The notes under the pieces: generated by a model | What the model was told of the DNA's origin: nothing | Seen by the model: only the letters and a program-made list of their open reading frames with translations | Database searches by the model: none | Translations under genes and position numbers: made by a program | Shown: positions 1 to 9,594 of the stretch, piece after piece | Layout: every line of letters begins with the position of its first letter | Position numbering within the stretch: the first letter of the stretch is position 1 | Origin: Thiobacillus denitrificans | GTDB lineage: Bacteria; Pseudomonadota; Gammaproteobacteria; Burkholderiales; Thiobacillaceae | Assembly: GCA_002403375.1 (NCBI GenBank) | Contig: DHHQ01000017.1 | Span: 1-43,383 of the forward strand | Direction: 5' to 3' | DNA: 43,383 bases

Positions 1-1236
<1,236 letters not shown>

Positions 1237-1268
1237 GCCTGCTGGTTTCGGGGCTTGCGGCTGGCGCG

Positions 1269-1598
1269 GAACAATTAAAAGTTGGACCGGGACAAATAAA
1301 GTTGGACTGGCGTTTTCGCACAAATTTCGCTGGACTCGCTCCGAACCGAAGTGCAACACAGGAACAAATTAAGCTGGACTGCTCCGCTGAGCGCCTTTAA
1401 ATACGTGGGGGGCGCAGTCTCGTCCACTATGTCGGCAAGACCCTAATGTTTACCGTCCTCTATTGCTCGGTACCCGTTGCCAAAAGCTATGCGCTAGTCA
1501 CGGAAATGGCGCACGCTGTAAAAACAATGGGTTACCGGGTCGGGGAACAAACTTACTTGGACTGGAAAGGACTGGCGGCCAAATAAAGCTGGATTGAG
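1269..1598 (+). repeat. Right-end TnsB-type binding sites (six copies)
   Basis: Direct repeats of the form GACAAATAAAGYTGGACTG lie at 1269-1287, 1291-1310, 1318-1338 (degenerate), 1361-1381, 1544-1565 and 1577-1598. The first two are almost abutting and sites 3 and 4 follow closely. A gap of about 160 bp then separates them from sites 5 and 6. Dense sites at the right end match the Tn7 plan, where TnsB covers overlapping 22-bp sites. The core resembles the Tn7 site GACAATAAAG. The 1382-1543 stretch between the sites holds no gene that can be supported. Confidence 0.85.
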
Positions 1599-1659
1599 CG
1601 TTATCCAGCAGCGGTCGTTCTTGCCGGGCTCACCCATGCGGCTTACACCCGAAGCCGAT

Positions 1660-2013
1660 TCAGCCTTTCCTCTCGTCCTTCGGCCGCGGCTCGGGTAGCG
1701 GTCCAATGTCAATCTGCCCCGCACCGAGGGCGCGCATACACATGATGAAGAAGGCAAAGGAGAAGGTTCCCCGCGACACCTTGTTCACGATCGACCGTTC
1801 GGTTTCCTCAGTTATGCCGGCCTCGTGCAGTTGCTTGAGAAGCTGCTTGTAAGTCAGGTCGCGCCGGGCTAGCTCAGATTTGAGAATGCGCCTGGCCTCC
1901 TTGTTCCAATCGGTCCTTGCGGTTGACAAATCCAAGCCTATAGTCTCATTGATGGGACTTATGTCCCGAATGTGGGATTCGGCGTCAAAATGAGTAATCC
2001 GGTTCATACACAT
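1660..2013 (-). CDS. DUF6471-like small protein divergent from tnsA
   Basis: Small protein of 117 residues if it starts at the ATG at 2013. The core, from WNKEARRILKSELARRDLTY to MCMRALG, matches my memory of the DUF6471 family, a short helical domain that looks HTH-like. The function is not established, and a regulatory role is inference. The start is uncertain: ATG also occurs at 2007 and, 23 codons upstream, at 2082, where the longer form would overlap tnsA. None has a convincing ribosome-binding site. A perfect 7-bp inverted repeat (2014-2029) abuts the 2013 start, so the gene and tnsA may share an operator. It lies inside the element, between the right-end sites and tnsA. Confidence 0.7.
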   Translation of the reverse strand: MCMNRITHFDAESHIRDISPINETIGLDLSTARTDWNKEARRILKSELARRDLTYKQLLKQLHEAGITEETERSIVNKVSRGTFSFAFFIMCMRALGAGQIDIGPLPEPRPKDERKG

Positions 2014-2029
2014 CTTTACGTTCGTAAAG
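2014..2029. promoter_or_regulatory. Palindrome between DUF6471 gene and tnsA (candidate operator)
   Basis: CTTTACG-TT-CGTAAAG is a perfect inverted repeat with a 2-base centre, lying 51 bp upstream of the tnsA ATG and directly against the ATG at 2013 of the divergent gene. Its position suits a binding site for a dimeric repressor that controls transposase expression. That role is inference; the repeat itself is read directly. Confidence 0.5.
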
Positions 2030-2080
2030 ATTCCTATGGAGGGAAGTGTTGACCGGCAACGGGCAACCTCATTGTAAACC

Positions 2081-2932
2081 ATGGCGCATGGACCAAAAAA
2101 ATGGAGTGAAGCCACAATCGAGAGGATGTATCTCGAAGGGCGTGGTAAGGGTGAGGGGCAGTCTTACAAGCCCTGGATCCAAGTTTTGGAAGTGTCATCC
2201 ATAGGGCGTAGCCGCCGAGTAGCTGGAATCAAGACCGGCCGAGAGCATCAGCTACTGTCCGACGTTGAATGGGGTGTGTTCCTGCTTTTGGAATGGGCAC
2301 GCAACGTCGTCGACATCCGGGAGCAATACCCACTGGATCGGGAGTTGACGCTCGAAATCGCGTCGATGCTGCGGATTCGTCACCCGGTATATCCTGGAAC
2401 CAAGGTTCCGGTAGTCATGACCGTCGACTTCCTCACGACTGAAGAGCGCGACGGCACGCGGAGTCTGGCGGCATACAACGCGAAGACAACCACAGAGGTG
2501 GAAAACGTCCGCTCCTTAGAAAAGCTTGAAATCCAGCGGTACTACTTTCAAGAGTCTGGAATACCCCACCACTTGGTGCTCTCTTCCGAGATTCCGGCGA
2601 AACCCGTGCGCAACTTGGAATGGATACGCGGTGGCCTGCTGAAGCAGGGCGAACTCGAACCGTATCCAGGCTTCTTGACGGAAAACGCGCAGCGGATGGT
2701 TACAGACCTTGCGCGCCGAAAGTCCAACGAAACCCTTGCCCGGTATTGCGGAGCCTTTGACACCCGTTTCGGATTGCCTGCCGGCACAGGAATGCGCGTC
2801 GCGCGCATCTTGATGCACGAGCGGGCCCTCCTCGTGGACCTTGAAAACCAGGACCTGCCAACGGCCCCCCTTGCTTCCTTTCCCTTGGCGCACAGCGCAG
2901 GCCATCTGAAACGCTTCGGCGCTGGAGGTTGA
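2081..2932 (+). CDS. tnsA: Tn7-type endonuclease TnsA
   Basis: TnsA is the restriction-enzyme-like subunit of the Tn7 transposase and cuts the 5' ends of the element, so that transposition is cut-and-paste. The protein has 283 residues (Tn7 TnsA 273) and aligns with it from the first residues (EGRGKGEGQSYKPWIQVLEV, then KTGREHQLLSDVEWGVFLLLEW in two parts). The catalytic residues can be placed: Glu63 in LLSDVE, Asp116 in VMTVDF and Lys135 in YNAK. The C-terminal part would contact TnsC. There is no good ribosome-binding site before the ATG, but N-terminal similarity supports this start. It is the first gene of tnsABCD; tnsB starts one base after the tnsA stop. Confidence 0.95.
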   Translation: MAHGPKKWSEATIERMYLEGRGKGEGQSYKPWIQVLEVSSIGRSRRVAGIKTGREHQLLSDVEWGVFLLLEWARNVVDIREQYPLDRELTLEIASMLRIRHPVYPGTKVPVVMTVDFLTTEERDGTRSLAAYNAKTTTEVENVRSLEKLEIQRYYFQESGIPHHLVLSSEIPAKPVRNLEWIRGGLLKQGELEPYPGFLTENAQRMVTDLARRKSNETLARYCGAFDTRFGLPAGTGMRVARILMHERALLVDLENQDLPTAPLASFPLAHSAGHLKRFGAGG

Positions 2933-2933
2933 G

Positions 2934-5063
2934 ATGCTTTACAAGAATGACGTATTCGAAATGGCCGGCTCCGGGGCCCGATGGCGCCTGCTTGCAGCCA
3001 ATCCCGCCACCGATGAGGCTTGGATCATCAAGCTTGAGGATGTCCGGGCCTTGCCGTGCCTCAAGCAACTGTCCCAACTCCTCGCAGTCGCTGCGGTCGT
3101 CAAGTCGGCGATCGTACTTGTCCCCTCAACAAGGGCGAGCCAACAAGCGCTGTCCCACCGAGACACGGCATGGGGAAGGATAAAGCCCCTTGTGGCGAAC
3201 CCGGGGATCTTCCAGCCTGAGGAGCGAAGCCGTCTGATCAGGGATCACGCGAACAGCATCGGTTGCTCCTTGCAAACGCTCTACACGGCCCTGCGTAAAT
3301 ATTGGCAAGGGGGGCAGACTAAGGACGCTCTTCTGCCGGCTTTCCATAAGCGTGGAACTAAGGGTGGTGCGACCGCGGGGAGGGGCCGGAAAAGCACCGT
3401 CAGCGGGCACGCCGTCTTTCAGGCTGGGCCGGAGGATGCAAAGCTGATCGAGAAAGCCATTCGCAAATATTATCTAGTAGGTGAGGTCTCCACCATGGCG
3501 GCGGCGTATCAGCGCTGCCTTGAAGATCATTATTCTTATCTGGACGGGAACGGAGCCCGATATATCCGACCGCCCGGGGAGCGCCCGACGCAAAGGCAGT
3601 TTAGTCGCATCCTGAAAACGAAATTCGACCTTGAAACCACTATTCGCAAGAGAAAAGGCGACAAAACGTTCGAACAAAATCACCGGGCTCGCCTTGGAAG
3701 CGTGGACCAGGACTGCCTCGGCATCGGCCACATATACGAGATCGATGCCACCATCGCTGACGTGTTTCTCGTCTCCTCGCGGGACCGCAGTCGCATCATT
3801 GGCAAGCCGACGCTTTACCTTATCTATGATCGGCGCAGCCGCCTGGTCGTGGGGTTTTATGTTGGCCTAGAGGCCCCTTCATGGCTCGCGGCAATGCAGG
3901 CCATCTTGAGCATCGCAGAGAACAAAGAGGCGCTGTGTCACCGCTTTGGCGTCGACTACGATCCGGCCGATTGGCCTGCAGATGGGGTCTTCCCCCAAGC
4001 GTTCCTCGGTGACAGAGGGGAAATGGCCGCCAAGAATAGCAGTCTCCTGGTGGCCGGGCTGGAGACGACTGTGATCAACGCGGTGGCCTTGCGCCCTGAC
4101 CAGAAAGGGACAGTGGAGTGCGGCTTCAAGCTGATCCAGCGCTCAATGGCTGATAGTGTTCCCGGCTACGAGCCCCCGGAAAACGTGTCCAAGCGGCGCG
4201 GCAAAGCGTACTTCAAAGACGCTTGCCTTACTCTCGACGAGTTTGCTTCACTGATTCTTGCGAACATCATTGCGCACAACCGCAAGGTAATGCCCAGCTT
4301 CCCGGCTTCGGCTGAAATGCTCAGCCGCGGCATGTTGCCGATTCCTCGTGACATTTGGGCCCACGAGGTGGCTACTCGAATGGGACTGCTTTCGCGTTTT
4401 AGCGAAGAGCAGGTTCGCTTCAATTTGCTGCCCCAGGATCAGGCCACGGTTTCACGGGACGGCATCTACTTCCGCGGCTGCTACTACACCTGTCCTGAGG
4501 CGATAGAGCAGAAATGGTTTGTCAAAGCTGGGCAAGGGAAGTTTCGTGTGGACATTTCCTACGACCGCCGGCTTGTGGACAACATTTTCATCCATGTCAA
4601 AGGCGATCCATCTCGCCACTATAACGGCAGCTTGCTGGACAAGAGCCGTGACTATGCTGGGCTCTCGTTCGACGAGGTCGAGGTCTACGAGCGCTTGCGC
4701 GCGAAGATGCGAAGCCAGGCCGAGGGTGTCGCGAGGCAAGTGCAGTCGGACTTCCATGCCCATTCCGACCCGATTGTTGAGGCCGCCAAGGCGGAGGCCA
4801 AAGCCGTGTCAAAGGGTAAGTCAAGAACCGCCCGCAAAGCCGACATCGTCGACGACCGCCTTGAGGAGCGTCGCTTCCGCCGGCAACAGGAAGCCGACAT
4901 GTCGCGTAGTTCCGTCAAGCCTGACAGTCCGAGAGCACAGGTTATCGCCATGCCGACCAAATCCTCGGAACCGAACCCGGAGGCGGTACAGCAGCCACCC
5001 ACAACCTTGGCGGAAAAGCTCCGCCGCAAGCACCAGGAGATGCTCAATGAACGCAAACAATGA
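2934..5063 (+). CDS. tnsB: Tn7-type DDE transposase TnsB
   Basis: TnsB binds the terminal repeats, cuts the 3' ends and joins them to target DNA. Its 709 residues compare with 702 in Tn7 TnsB. An rve-type catalytic domain holds the DDE triad at Asp271 (YEIDAT), Asp360 (FLGDRGE) and Glu395 (QKGTVECGF), almost the same numbering as Tn7 (273, 361, 396). DNA-binding helices lie N-terminal (DHANSIGCSLQTLYTALRKY) and a charged C-terminal tail rich in Lys and Arg would contact TnsC. The start follows GGAGG a few bases before the ATG and one base after the tnsA stop, which points to coupled translation. The gene overlaps tnsC by 17 bp. Confidence 0.96.
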   Translation: MLYKNDVFEMAGSGARWRLLAANPATDEAWIIKLEDVRALPCLKQLSQLLAVAAVVKSAIVLVPSTRASQQALSHRDTAWGRIKPLVANPGIFQPEERSRLIRDHANSIGCSLQTLYTALRKYWQGGQTKDALLPAFHKRGTKGGATAGRGRKSTVSGHAVFQAGPEDAKLIEKAIRKYYLVGEVSTMAAAYQRCLEDHYSYLDGNGARYIRPPGERPTQRQFSRILKTKFDLETTIRKRKGDKTFEQNHRARLGSVDQDCLGIGHIYEIDATIADVFLVSSRDRSRIIGKPTLYLIYDRRSRLVVGFYVGLEAPSWLAAMQAILSIAENKEALCHRFGVDYDPADWPADGVFPQAFLGDRGEMAAKNSSLLVAGLETTVINAVALRPDQKGTVECGFKLIQRSMADSVPGYEPPENVSKRRGKAYFKDACLTLDEFASLILANIIAHNRKVMPSFPASAEMLSRGMLPIPRDIWAHEVATRMGLLSRFSEEQVRFNLLPQDQATVSRDGIYFRGCYYTCPEAIEQKWFVKAGQGKFRVDISYDRRLVDNIFIHVKGDPSRHYNGSLLDKSRDYAGLSFDEVEVYERLRAKMRSQAEGVARQVQSDFHAHSDPIVEAAKAEAKAVSKGKSRTARKADIVDDRLEERRFRRQQEADMSRSSVKPDSPRAQVIAMPTKSSEPNPEAVQQPPTTLAEKLRRKHQEMLNERKQ

Positions 5064-6678
5064 CGCGGGCGCCCTTTTTGTTGAGGCGCGGTACACGGAA
5101 CAGCGCATTCCCCGTTACCGCGGCAACCCTCTGATTGAGGCGCTTCCTCCTCTCCTAGACGATGAGGCCCTTGCCCAGGAATTAACGCAGTTCCCGGAGT
5201 TTGAACCTGCCCAGCGCGACTGGCAGACCCACGAGCGCTTGCTGCTGGTCGCAGGCTTGGGCAACTTCATGTTGCCGATGCCGCGCCACATCCAGTTGGC
5301 ACGATCGCTGGAAACCATGATGCATGAAGGGTATGTCGGTCGATCTCCGCGTACGGCCGCTCATGTCCGCACGCTGCAGATGCTATATGACAGGCAAAAG
5401 GCCGGTGTGGCGTTCTCGGCAACGCCACATAGCCAGCGTACTGCATTGTCGTCCGCTTTGGTCGGGGTGTCAGGGATGGGGAAAACTGTGGCGACGCGGC
5501 GTCGGCTCTCGCTCATCCCGCCCGTCATCTACCATCCTGACCTGCGGGTATGGCAGATCCCTTACTTGCACATCGAAACACCTCACGACGGTGCGAGCGC
5601 CAAAGGTCTCGCGCACGCAATCCTACGGAAGGTCGACAGCCTTATCCCCGATGGCAATTACTACGAAAAGTATGCGTTGCGGGGGAAACCCAGCATCGAA
5701 ACGCTCCTGAACCATGCTGCACGTGTACTGCACCTGCACTTCGTGGGCTTGCTGGTGGTTGACGAGGTTCAGAACCTGGAAAACTCGCCCAAGAACAAGC
5801 AGGCGTTGATGAGCCTACTGGTGTCCGCCTCCAACGACCTTGGCGTGCCCATCCTCTTCATCGGCACCAACAAAGCGAGACACGTGTTGACGCTGGATTT
5901 CCGCCAAGCCCGCCGGGCCACGGGTCACGGTCAGGAGTTCTGGGATCGACTCGCAAAAGGTAGTTCGGAACGGCCGGACGAGTGGGAGGATTTCATCAAC
6001 GTGCTCTGGCGGTTCCAGTGGTTGCGCAAGCCGGTGGCTCTCAATCTGCATCTTAGTGACCTGATGTATCACCACTCCCAGGGTGTGATAGACGTTGCAA
6101 TCAAGCTGTTCGCCGCTGCTCAGTGGCGCGCCATGCTTGACGGCTCGGAGCAGATCACGGCACAGCTCATCGACGACTGCGCCAAACGTGAACTGGCCCT
6201 TGTTCGGCCGATGATTGACGCGATCCGCAGGAACGATGCAAAGGCCCTCGAGGCCTATGATGACGTTGCTCCCCTCAACTTCGAGAGCATGCTCAAGGAT
6301 GTCCAGCTCCAGTACGAGGGCAAGCGTCAGCGGGGCGCCTCGATCCGGCCTGGCGATGAGTTGTTCGCGCCACAGCTTGCCGCGAGCCTGGCTCAGTTGG
6401 GGCTGGATGCCGAAGACGCCATCCACCTTGCCGACCACGTTGAGGCGACTGGCCAAGCCACCAACCTGCTGGAGGGCTGTAACCAAGCGCTTAAGGCGCT
6501 GAAGCCTCCCAAGGCGGTTCGAGCCAACAAGGGGAGCACAGGCGAAACCGAGGCCTTCGAACCGGGTGACCTGCGCAACGCCGTTCGGCAGGCGAAAGCC
6601 AACCAGACCACGGTGTTAGAGGCATTGAAGGCTACTCGGGCGCTTTGCGACCTGACCAAGGTTCTTGAGCTCTCTTGA
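5047..6678 (+). CDS. tnsC: Tn7-type AAA+ regulator TnsC
   Basis: TnsC is the ATP-dependent matchmaker between the target selector (TniQ/TnsD) and the TnsAB transposase. The protein has 543 residues (Tn7 TnsC 555). Walker A is GVSGMGKT at residues 140-147, and Walker B is LLVVDE ending at Asp239-Glu240. A following GTNKAR segment fits sensor 1. The ATG at 5047 was chosen because AGGAG stands seven bases before it and its product matches TnsC length; the frame remains open upstream inside tnsB, but that part is only shadow. It overlaps tnsB by 17 bp and tnsD by four bases (TTGA), so the operon is translationally coupled. Confidence 0.95.
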   Translation: MNANNDAGALFVEARYTEQRIPRYRGNPLIEALPPLLDDEALAQELTQFPEFEPAQRDWQTHERLLLVAGLGNFMLPMPRHIQLARSLETMMHEGYVGRSPRTAAHVRTLQMLYDRQKAGVAFSATPHSQRTALSSALVGVSGMGKTVATRRRLSLIPPVIYHPDLRVWQIPYLHIETPHDGASAKGLAHAILRKVDSLIPDGNYYEKYALRGKPSIETLLNHAARVLHLHFVGLLVVDEVQNLENSPKNKQALMSLLVSASNDLGVPILFIGTNKARHVLTLDFRQARRATGHGQEFWDRLAKGSSERPDEWEDFINVLWRFQWLRKPVALNLHLSDLMYHHSQGVIDVAIKLFAAAQWRAMLDGSEQITAQLIDDCAKRELALVRPMIDAIRRNDAKALEAYDDVAPLNFESMLKDVQLQYEGKRQRGASIRPGDELFAPQLAASLAQLGLDAEDAIHLADHVEATGQATNLLEGCNQALKALKPPKAVRANKGSTGETEAFEPGDLRNAVRQAKANQTTVLEALKATRALCDLTKVLELS

Positions 6679-7847
6679 TACCCTACTTTCCGTGGCCTTA
6701 TCCTGATGAGGTGCTTGGCAGCCTGCTGGTCAGGGCCTGCCGGCACACCGGTTTGCCGTTCACGCAGATCATCTATCAGCTGGCTGGATATACGGACAGG
6801 GCGTACGTGTCTTTCCTCCTTCCGCAGTTTCTGGCTGAACTGAGCCGGGAGACGGGACTTCCCCCCCTAACCCTGCTCTGGGACCACACGGTCTTTCCTT
6901 ACGTGGTCAGCTTCAGGCCACCGGCCCAAGTCAGAAGGCTCGAGCGGTTACTGCTGAGCGGCCAAGCCCATGTGTCGTCCACAACCCGACTCGTTACCAA
7001 GGCGCTGCCCTTTCGCCGTTGCTGCCCCGCTTGCATCGTCGAGGACATGGCTCGGTTTGGAGAAAGCTACTGGCACCGTACACACCTGTTGCCCGGTGTT
7101 CACGTATGTCCACTCCACAAATCGCCGCTGATCGTCACGGGCATAAGCACTCGTCGGGGCGATGGTCAGGAGGCCTCGCACTGGATTTATGAGCTGCCAC
7201 AGGAGGTTGTCGGTGAACGCGCAGCACAGCCGTTGTCCGCAGAGTATCTTCTCGCGCTGGCACAGCGCTCGTGTGAGCTTTTGGAGCGGGAGCGCTCAAG
7301 TCGCCCCGGCTGGGCCAGTGCTTATCGGCGGACCGCAAAAGCCAAGGGCTACGCTGCGCCTCGCAGGCAGGTCTCCAGCCTTGTTCTGGCACAGGATCTG
7401 CACGCCTTCTACGGCGCGAACCTGCTCGAAGAGGTTCATTGCAGCTACATGCCCCAAGATCCACGATCGTGGCCCATCCTCATGGTCAGGGCGCAGCCCG
7501 GGATCCCGTTCTCACCCGTGAAGCACGCTTTTCTCCAGACCTTCCTTGATAACTGCCCAAGTGGGCCAAAGCCAGACAGTCCCCTGTTCCCTGGCCGGCG
7601 ACCAAAGGATTTCAGCGACGGGGATGAGCGCTGCGCGCAGCAAGTCAAGCAGGCCGCATGCGCCATCGAAGGCTGGGTGACCGTCCAGGAACTGCTAACC
7701 CAGGTCGGCTGCTGGGAAGTCTACCGACACAGAAGACAGCGCTTTCCGAAAACCGCCGCAGTCGTGGCAGAGTTCAAGGCTTCGGGTCGCTGGCGCGGCA
7801 GGTTAAGCCGGGTCGCGAATCTGGGTGCGTGTCCTCGCCAGGACTGA
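6675..7847 (+). CDS. tnsD: TniQ/TnsD-family target-site selector
   Basis: TniQ/TnsD proteins choose the target; in Tn7, TnsD binds the glmS 3' end and recruits TnsC. The N-terminus (YFPWPYPDEVLGSLLVRACR) is the TniQ start. A CCCH zinc site is visible: Cys117-x2-Cys120 (CPAC) and Cys145-x2-His148 (CPLH). The protein starts at TTG, overlapping the tnsC stop in TTGA. At 390 residues it is clearly shorter than Tn7 TnsD (508), so the C-terminal DNA-binding part is reduced or different. The glmS location of the element argues that it recognises attTn7, so I use tnsD, but a plain TniQ name is the safe alternative. The last 45 bp overlap the convergent gene. Confidence 0.88.
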   Translation: MIPYFPWPYPDEVLGSLLVRACRHTGLPFTQIIYQLAGYTDRAYVSFLLPQFLAELSRETGLPPLTLLWDHTVFPYVVSFRPPAQVRRLERLLLSGQAHVSSTTRLVTKALPFRRCCPACIVEDMARFGESYWHRTHLLPGVHVCPLHKSPLIVTGISTRRGDGQEASHWIYELPQEVVGERAAQPLSAEYLLALAQRSCELLERERSSRPGWASAYRRTAKAKGYAAPRRQVSSLVLAQDLHAFYGANLLEEVHCSYMPQDPRSWPILMVRAQPGIPFSPVKHAFLQTFLDNCPSGPKPDSPLFPGRRPKDFSDGDERCAQQVKQAACAIEGWVTVQELLTQVGCWEVYRHRRQRFPKTAAVVAEFKASGRWRGRLSRVANLGACPRQD

Positions 7848-8867
7848 GCAAATCTGCTCCCATTCGCCGCCGTTCAGGAGTTTCCGGTAAACCGAACAAG
7901 CGTTCCGCCAGTCGCCGACCGTGTAGGTCATCTTTTGCCACGGGATGCCGGTTCCGACCTTCTCGATCACCCCGTCCAGCAAGGCCCGGAGGTCATGTTT
8001 TCGGTTCTGCCCCCCGTTCGAGCCGGTCGGCGCGACAATCTGCTCGACCGCATCCCATTCATCGTCAGAGAGGGACCAAGTGCTCCCCCGGCTCAGCAGT
8101 TTGCCGTCCAACAACGGTGCGGGGCGGCCCTTCTTCCCCTTGCGTTGGTCTCCAAGACCGGCGCTGTCATGAAAGCAGATGTGCCTACGGTGGTTACGGG
8201 CAAAGTCGTGAGGTTCGTCCTCGACGTCGACCCGGATGACACTGCAGTTAGTCACGTAACATGTCGCGCCCTTGAGCTTACCTTTCATGACCAGTCCGAT
8301 CTTCGCCGCAGGGAGGTCCAGCGCGAGGTGCCCCTTGCGGGCCCAGGCATACGCGCTGTCCCAGCACAGGCGGGCTGACGGGAACGACCAGTACCACGAC
8401 AGGGGCTCTCGAATTGACGCGGCCCGTCGTGAGTGTGTGTCGAGCACCCCCGGCATCAGGTGCACGGAAGGTTGAGGGCAACTGGTGTCGGGGACGGACA
8501 TCAGCTCCAGCCCGTTGGGGACGAACAGGAAGGGGACTAACTGGCTGAACGGCCTGAACATGGCCTTCATCAGCACCAGTGTCGGGATCAGATACCGGAC
8601 GCCGTCGTGAGAGACAGAAAAGACCCGGTGGCGTTCCGTCACATCCAGCTCAACCCCGAAGCCGGCAAGATACTCGTGTGCACTGGCCGTGGACCAGTGC
8701 TTGAAGTCTGTGTCGACTCTGACCCGACGTGTCCTGGAACCTGTCGTGCCTGATAGGCGCAGGGCATCCAGCGCCTCCAGCCTATCTGATTGCCCTGGAC
8801 AGACCACATTTGCGACATTTGCGACCAGCACTCCCTCGCGCCGGTCCAGACCTTCAACCCACTCCAT
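7803..8867 (-). CDS. Unknown protein with DUF4096-like C-terminus; faint TnsE resemblance
   Basis: Protein of 354 residues in the place where Tn7 has tnsE, but on the opposite strand and overlapping the 3' end of tnsD. The C-terminal 90 residues (LSDDEWDAVEQIVAP, then HDLRALLDGVIEKVGTGIPW and VYRKLLNGGEW) have the pattern of DUF4096, the DNA-binding helical domain at the start of IS5-type transposases; no DDE domain follows. The N-terminal 250 residues are not recognised. A short stretch, RYLIPTLVLMKAMF, resembles RYHIPQLELARSLF as I recall it in Tn7 TnsE; this is weak and unverified. The ATG at 8867 follows GGAGGGG at good spacing. TnsE directs Tn7 to replicating DNA, so a targeting role is possible but unproven. 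Confidence 0.75.
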   Translation of the reverse strand: MEWVEGLDRREGVLVANVANVVCPGQSDRLEALDALRLSGTTGSRTRRVRVDTDFKHWSTASAHEYLAGFGVELDVTERHRVFSVSHDGVRYLIPTLVLMKAMFRPFSQLVPFLFVPNGLELMSVPDTSCPQPSVHLMPGVLDTHSRRAASIREPLSWYWSFPSARLCWDSAYAWARKGHLALDLPAAKIGLVMKGKLKGATCYVTNCSVIRVDVEDEPHDFARNHRRHICFHDSAGLGDQRKGKKGRPAPLLDGKLLSRGSTWSLSDDEWDAVEQIVAPTGSNGGQNRKHDLRALLDGVIEKVGTGIPWQKMTYTVGDWRNACSVYRKLLNGGEWEQICSVLARTRTQIRDPA

Positions 8868-8986
8868 GCACCCCTCCGAACAACATTCGAAAGAGGTGTA
8901 TAGCGATCAGGTTTTATTGTCGGGAGGTGAGTGTGTATTCGACGCCAAGCCGGCCGCCATTCCGACGGGAATCCGTTAGGTGCTCG

Positions 8987-9262
8987 CTAACTGGCCGCCC
9001 GTTCCATCTCGGCAATGCGCTGGTTGGAGGCCTCGATCCATGCCAATGTGCTATCAATCGCTTCGCTGGCCCGCCGGCTGGACTCTTCCAACTGGCATAG
9101 CATCGCGTTGATTGCCGTCTCGTCCTGAGGGACGTTGTGTCCCGTGGCAGAGCGGCGCAGGTATTCCCCGGTTGAGATTCCCGCTGCTCTCGCTGCCGCG
9201 GTGATCCGCCCTTTTTCGTCTGCCGTCACGCGAACGTCGATTCGCGCCGTAAGTCTCTGCAT
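8987..9262 (-). CDS. Ribbon-helix-helix protein, MobC/NikA-like
   Basis: Protein of 91 residues starting at the ATG at 9262, which has AAGGA seven bases upstream. The N-terminal half (RLTARIDVRVTADEKGRI, AAARAAGISTGEYLRRSATG) has the form of RHH relaxosome accessory proteins such as NikA and MobC of mobilizable plasmids: a beta strand, then a helix, then the GIS-x-EYLR helix. The C-terminal half is a predicted amphipathic helix. There is no relaxase nearby, so it is either a leftover of a mobilization module or a DNA-binding regulator. It may be cotranscribed with the downstream DUF4096-like gene, 119 bp away on the same strand. Confidence 0.75.
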   Translation of the reverse strand: MQRLTARIDVRVTADEKGRITAAARAAGISTGEYLRRSATGHNVPQDETAINAMLCQLEESSRRASEAIDSTLAWIEASNQRIAEMERAAS

Positions 9263-9594
9263 GTTATTCCTTCCTGCCGTTAAGCTGCACCGGCTGCCTC
9301 GTGGCCTAAGCTTTTGCGCGTGCGGAGCCTTTAGTTGCGTGTGGCACCACATGAGACCCTCTCAGCCTAGCAAACAGAATTCCCCAAGTGGCGCTCCACC
9401 AGAGATGTGGCCTAGGTTCTAAATTTTTTACCAACGCTTCCAGACCCCGCAAGAAAGAGGCGCCGTACTGCTCTCCACGTGGTTGTTGGTCCAGAGGCCA
9501 GACTAGCGGAGCTTCGGTCGGCCGCTCTGATGGTCAAGTAGCTCGGCGACGGCGCATCGAGCGCGGGTTTGCCGTGATCTTGGGCTGGGCTGAG
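9263..9594. other. Non-coding stretch inside the element
   Basis: I see no supportable gene, repeat or clear terminator in these 332 bp. The part next to 9262 holds the ribosome-binding site and presumably the promoter of the RHH gene. Confidence 0.5.
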
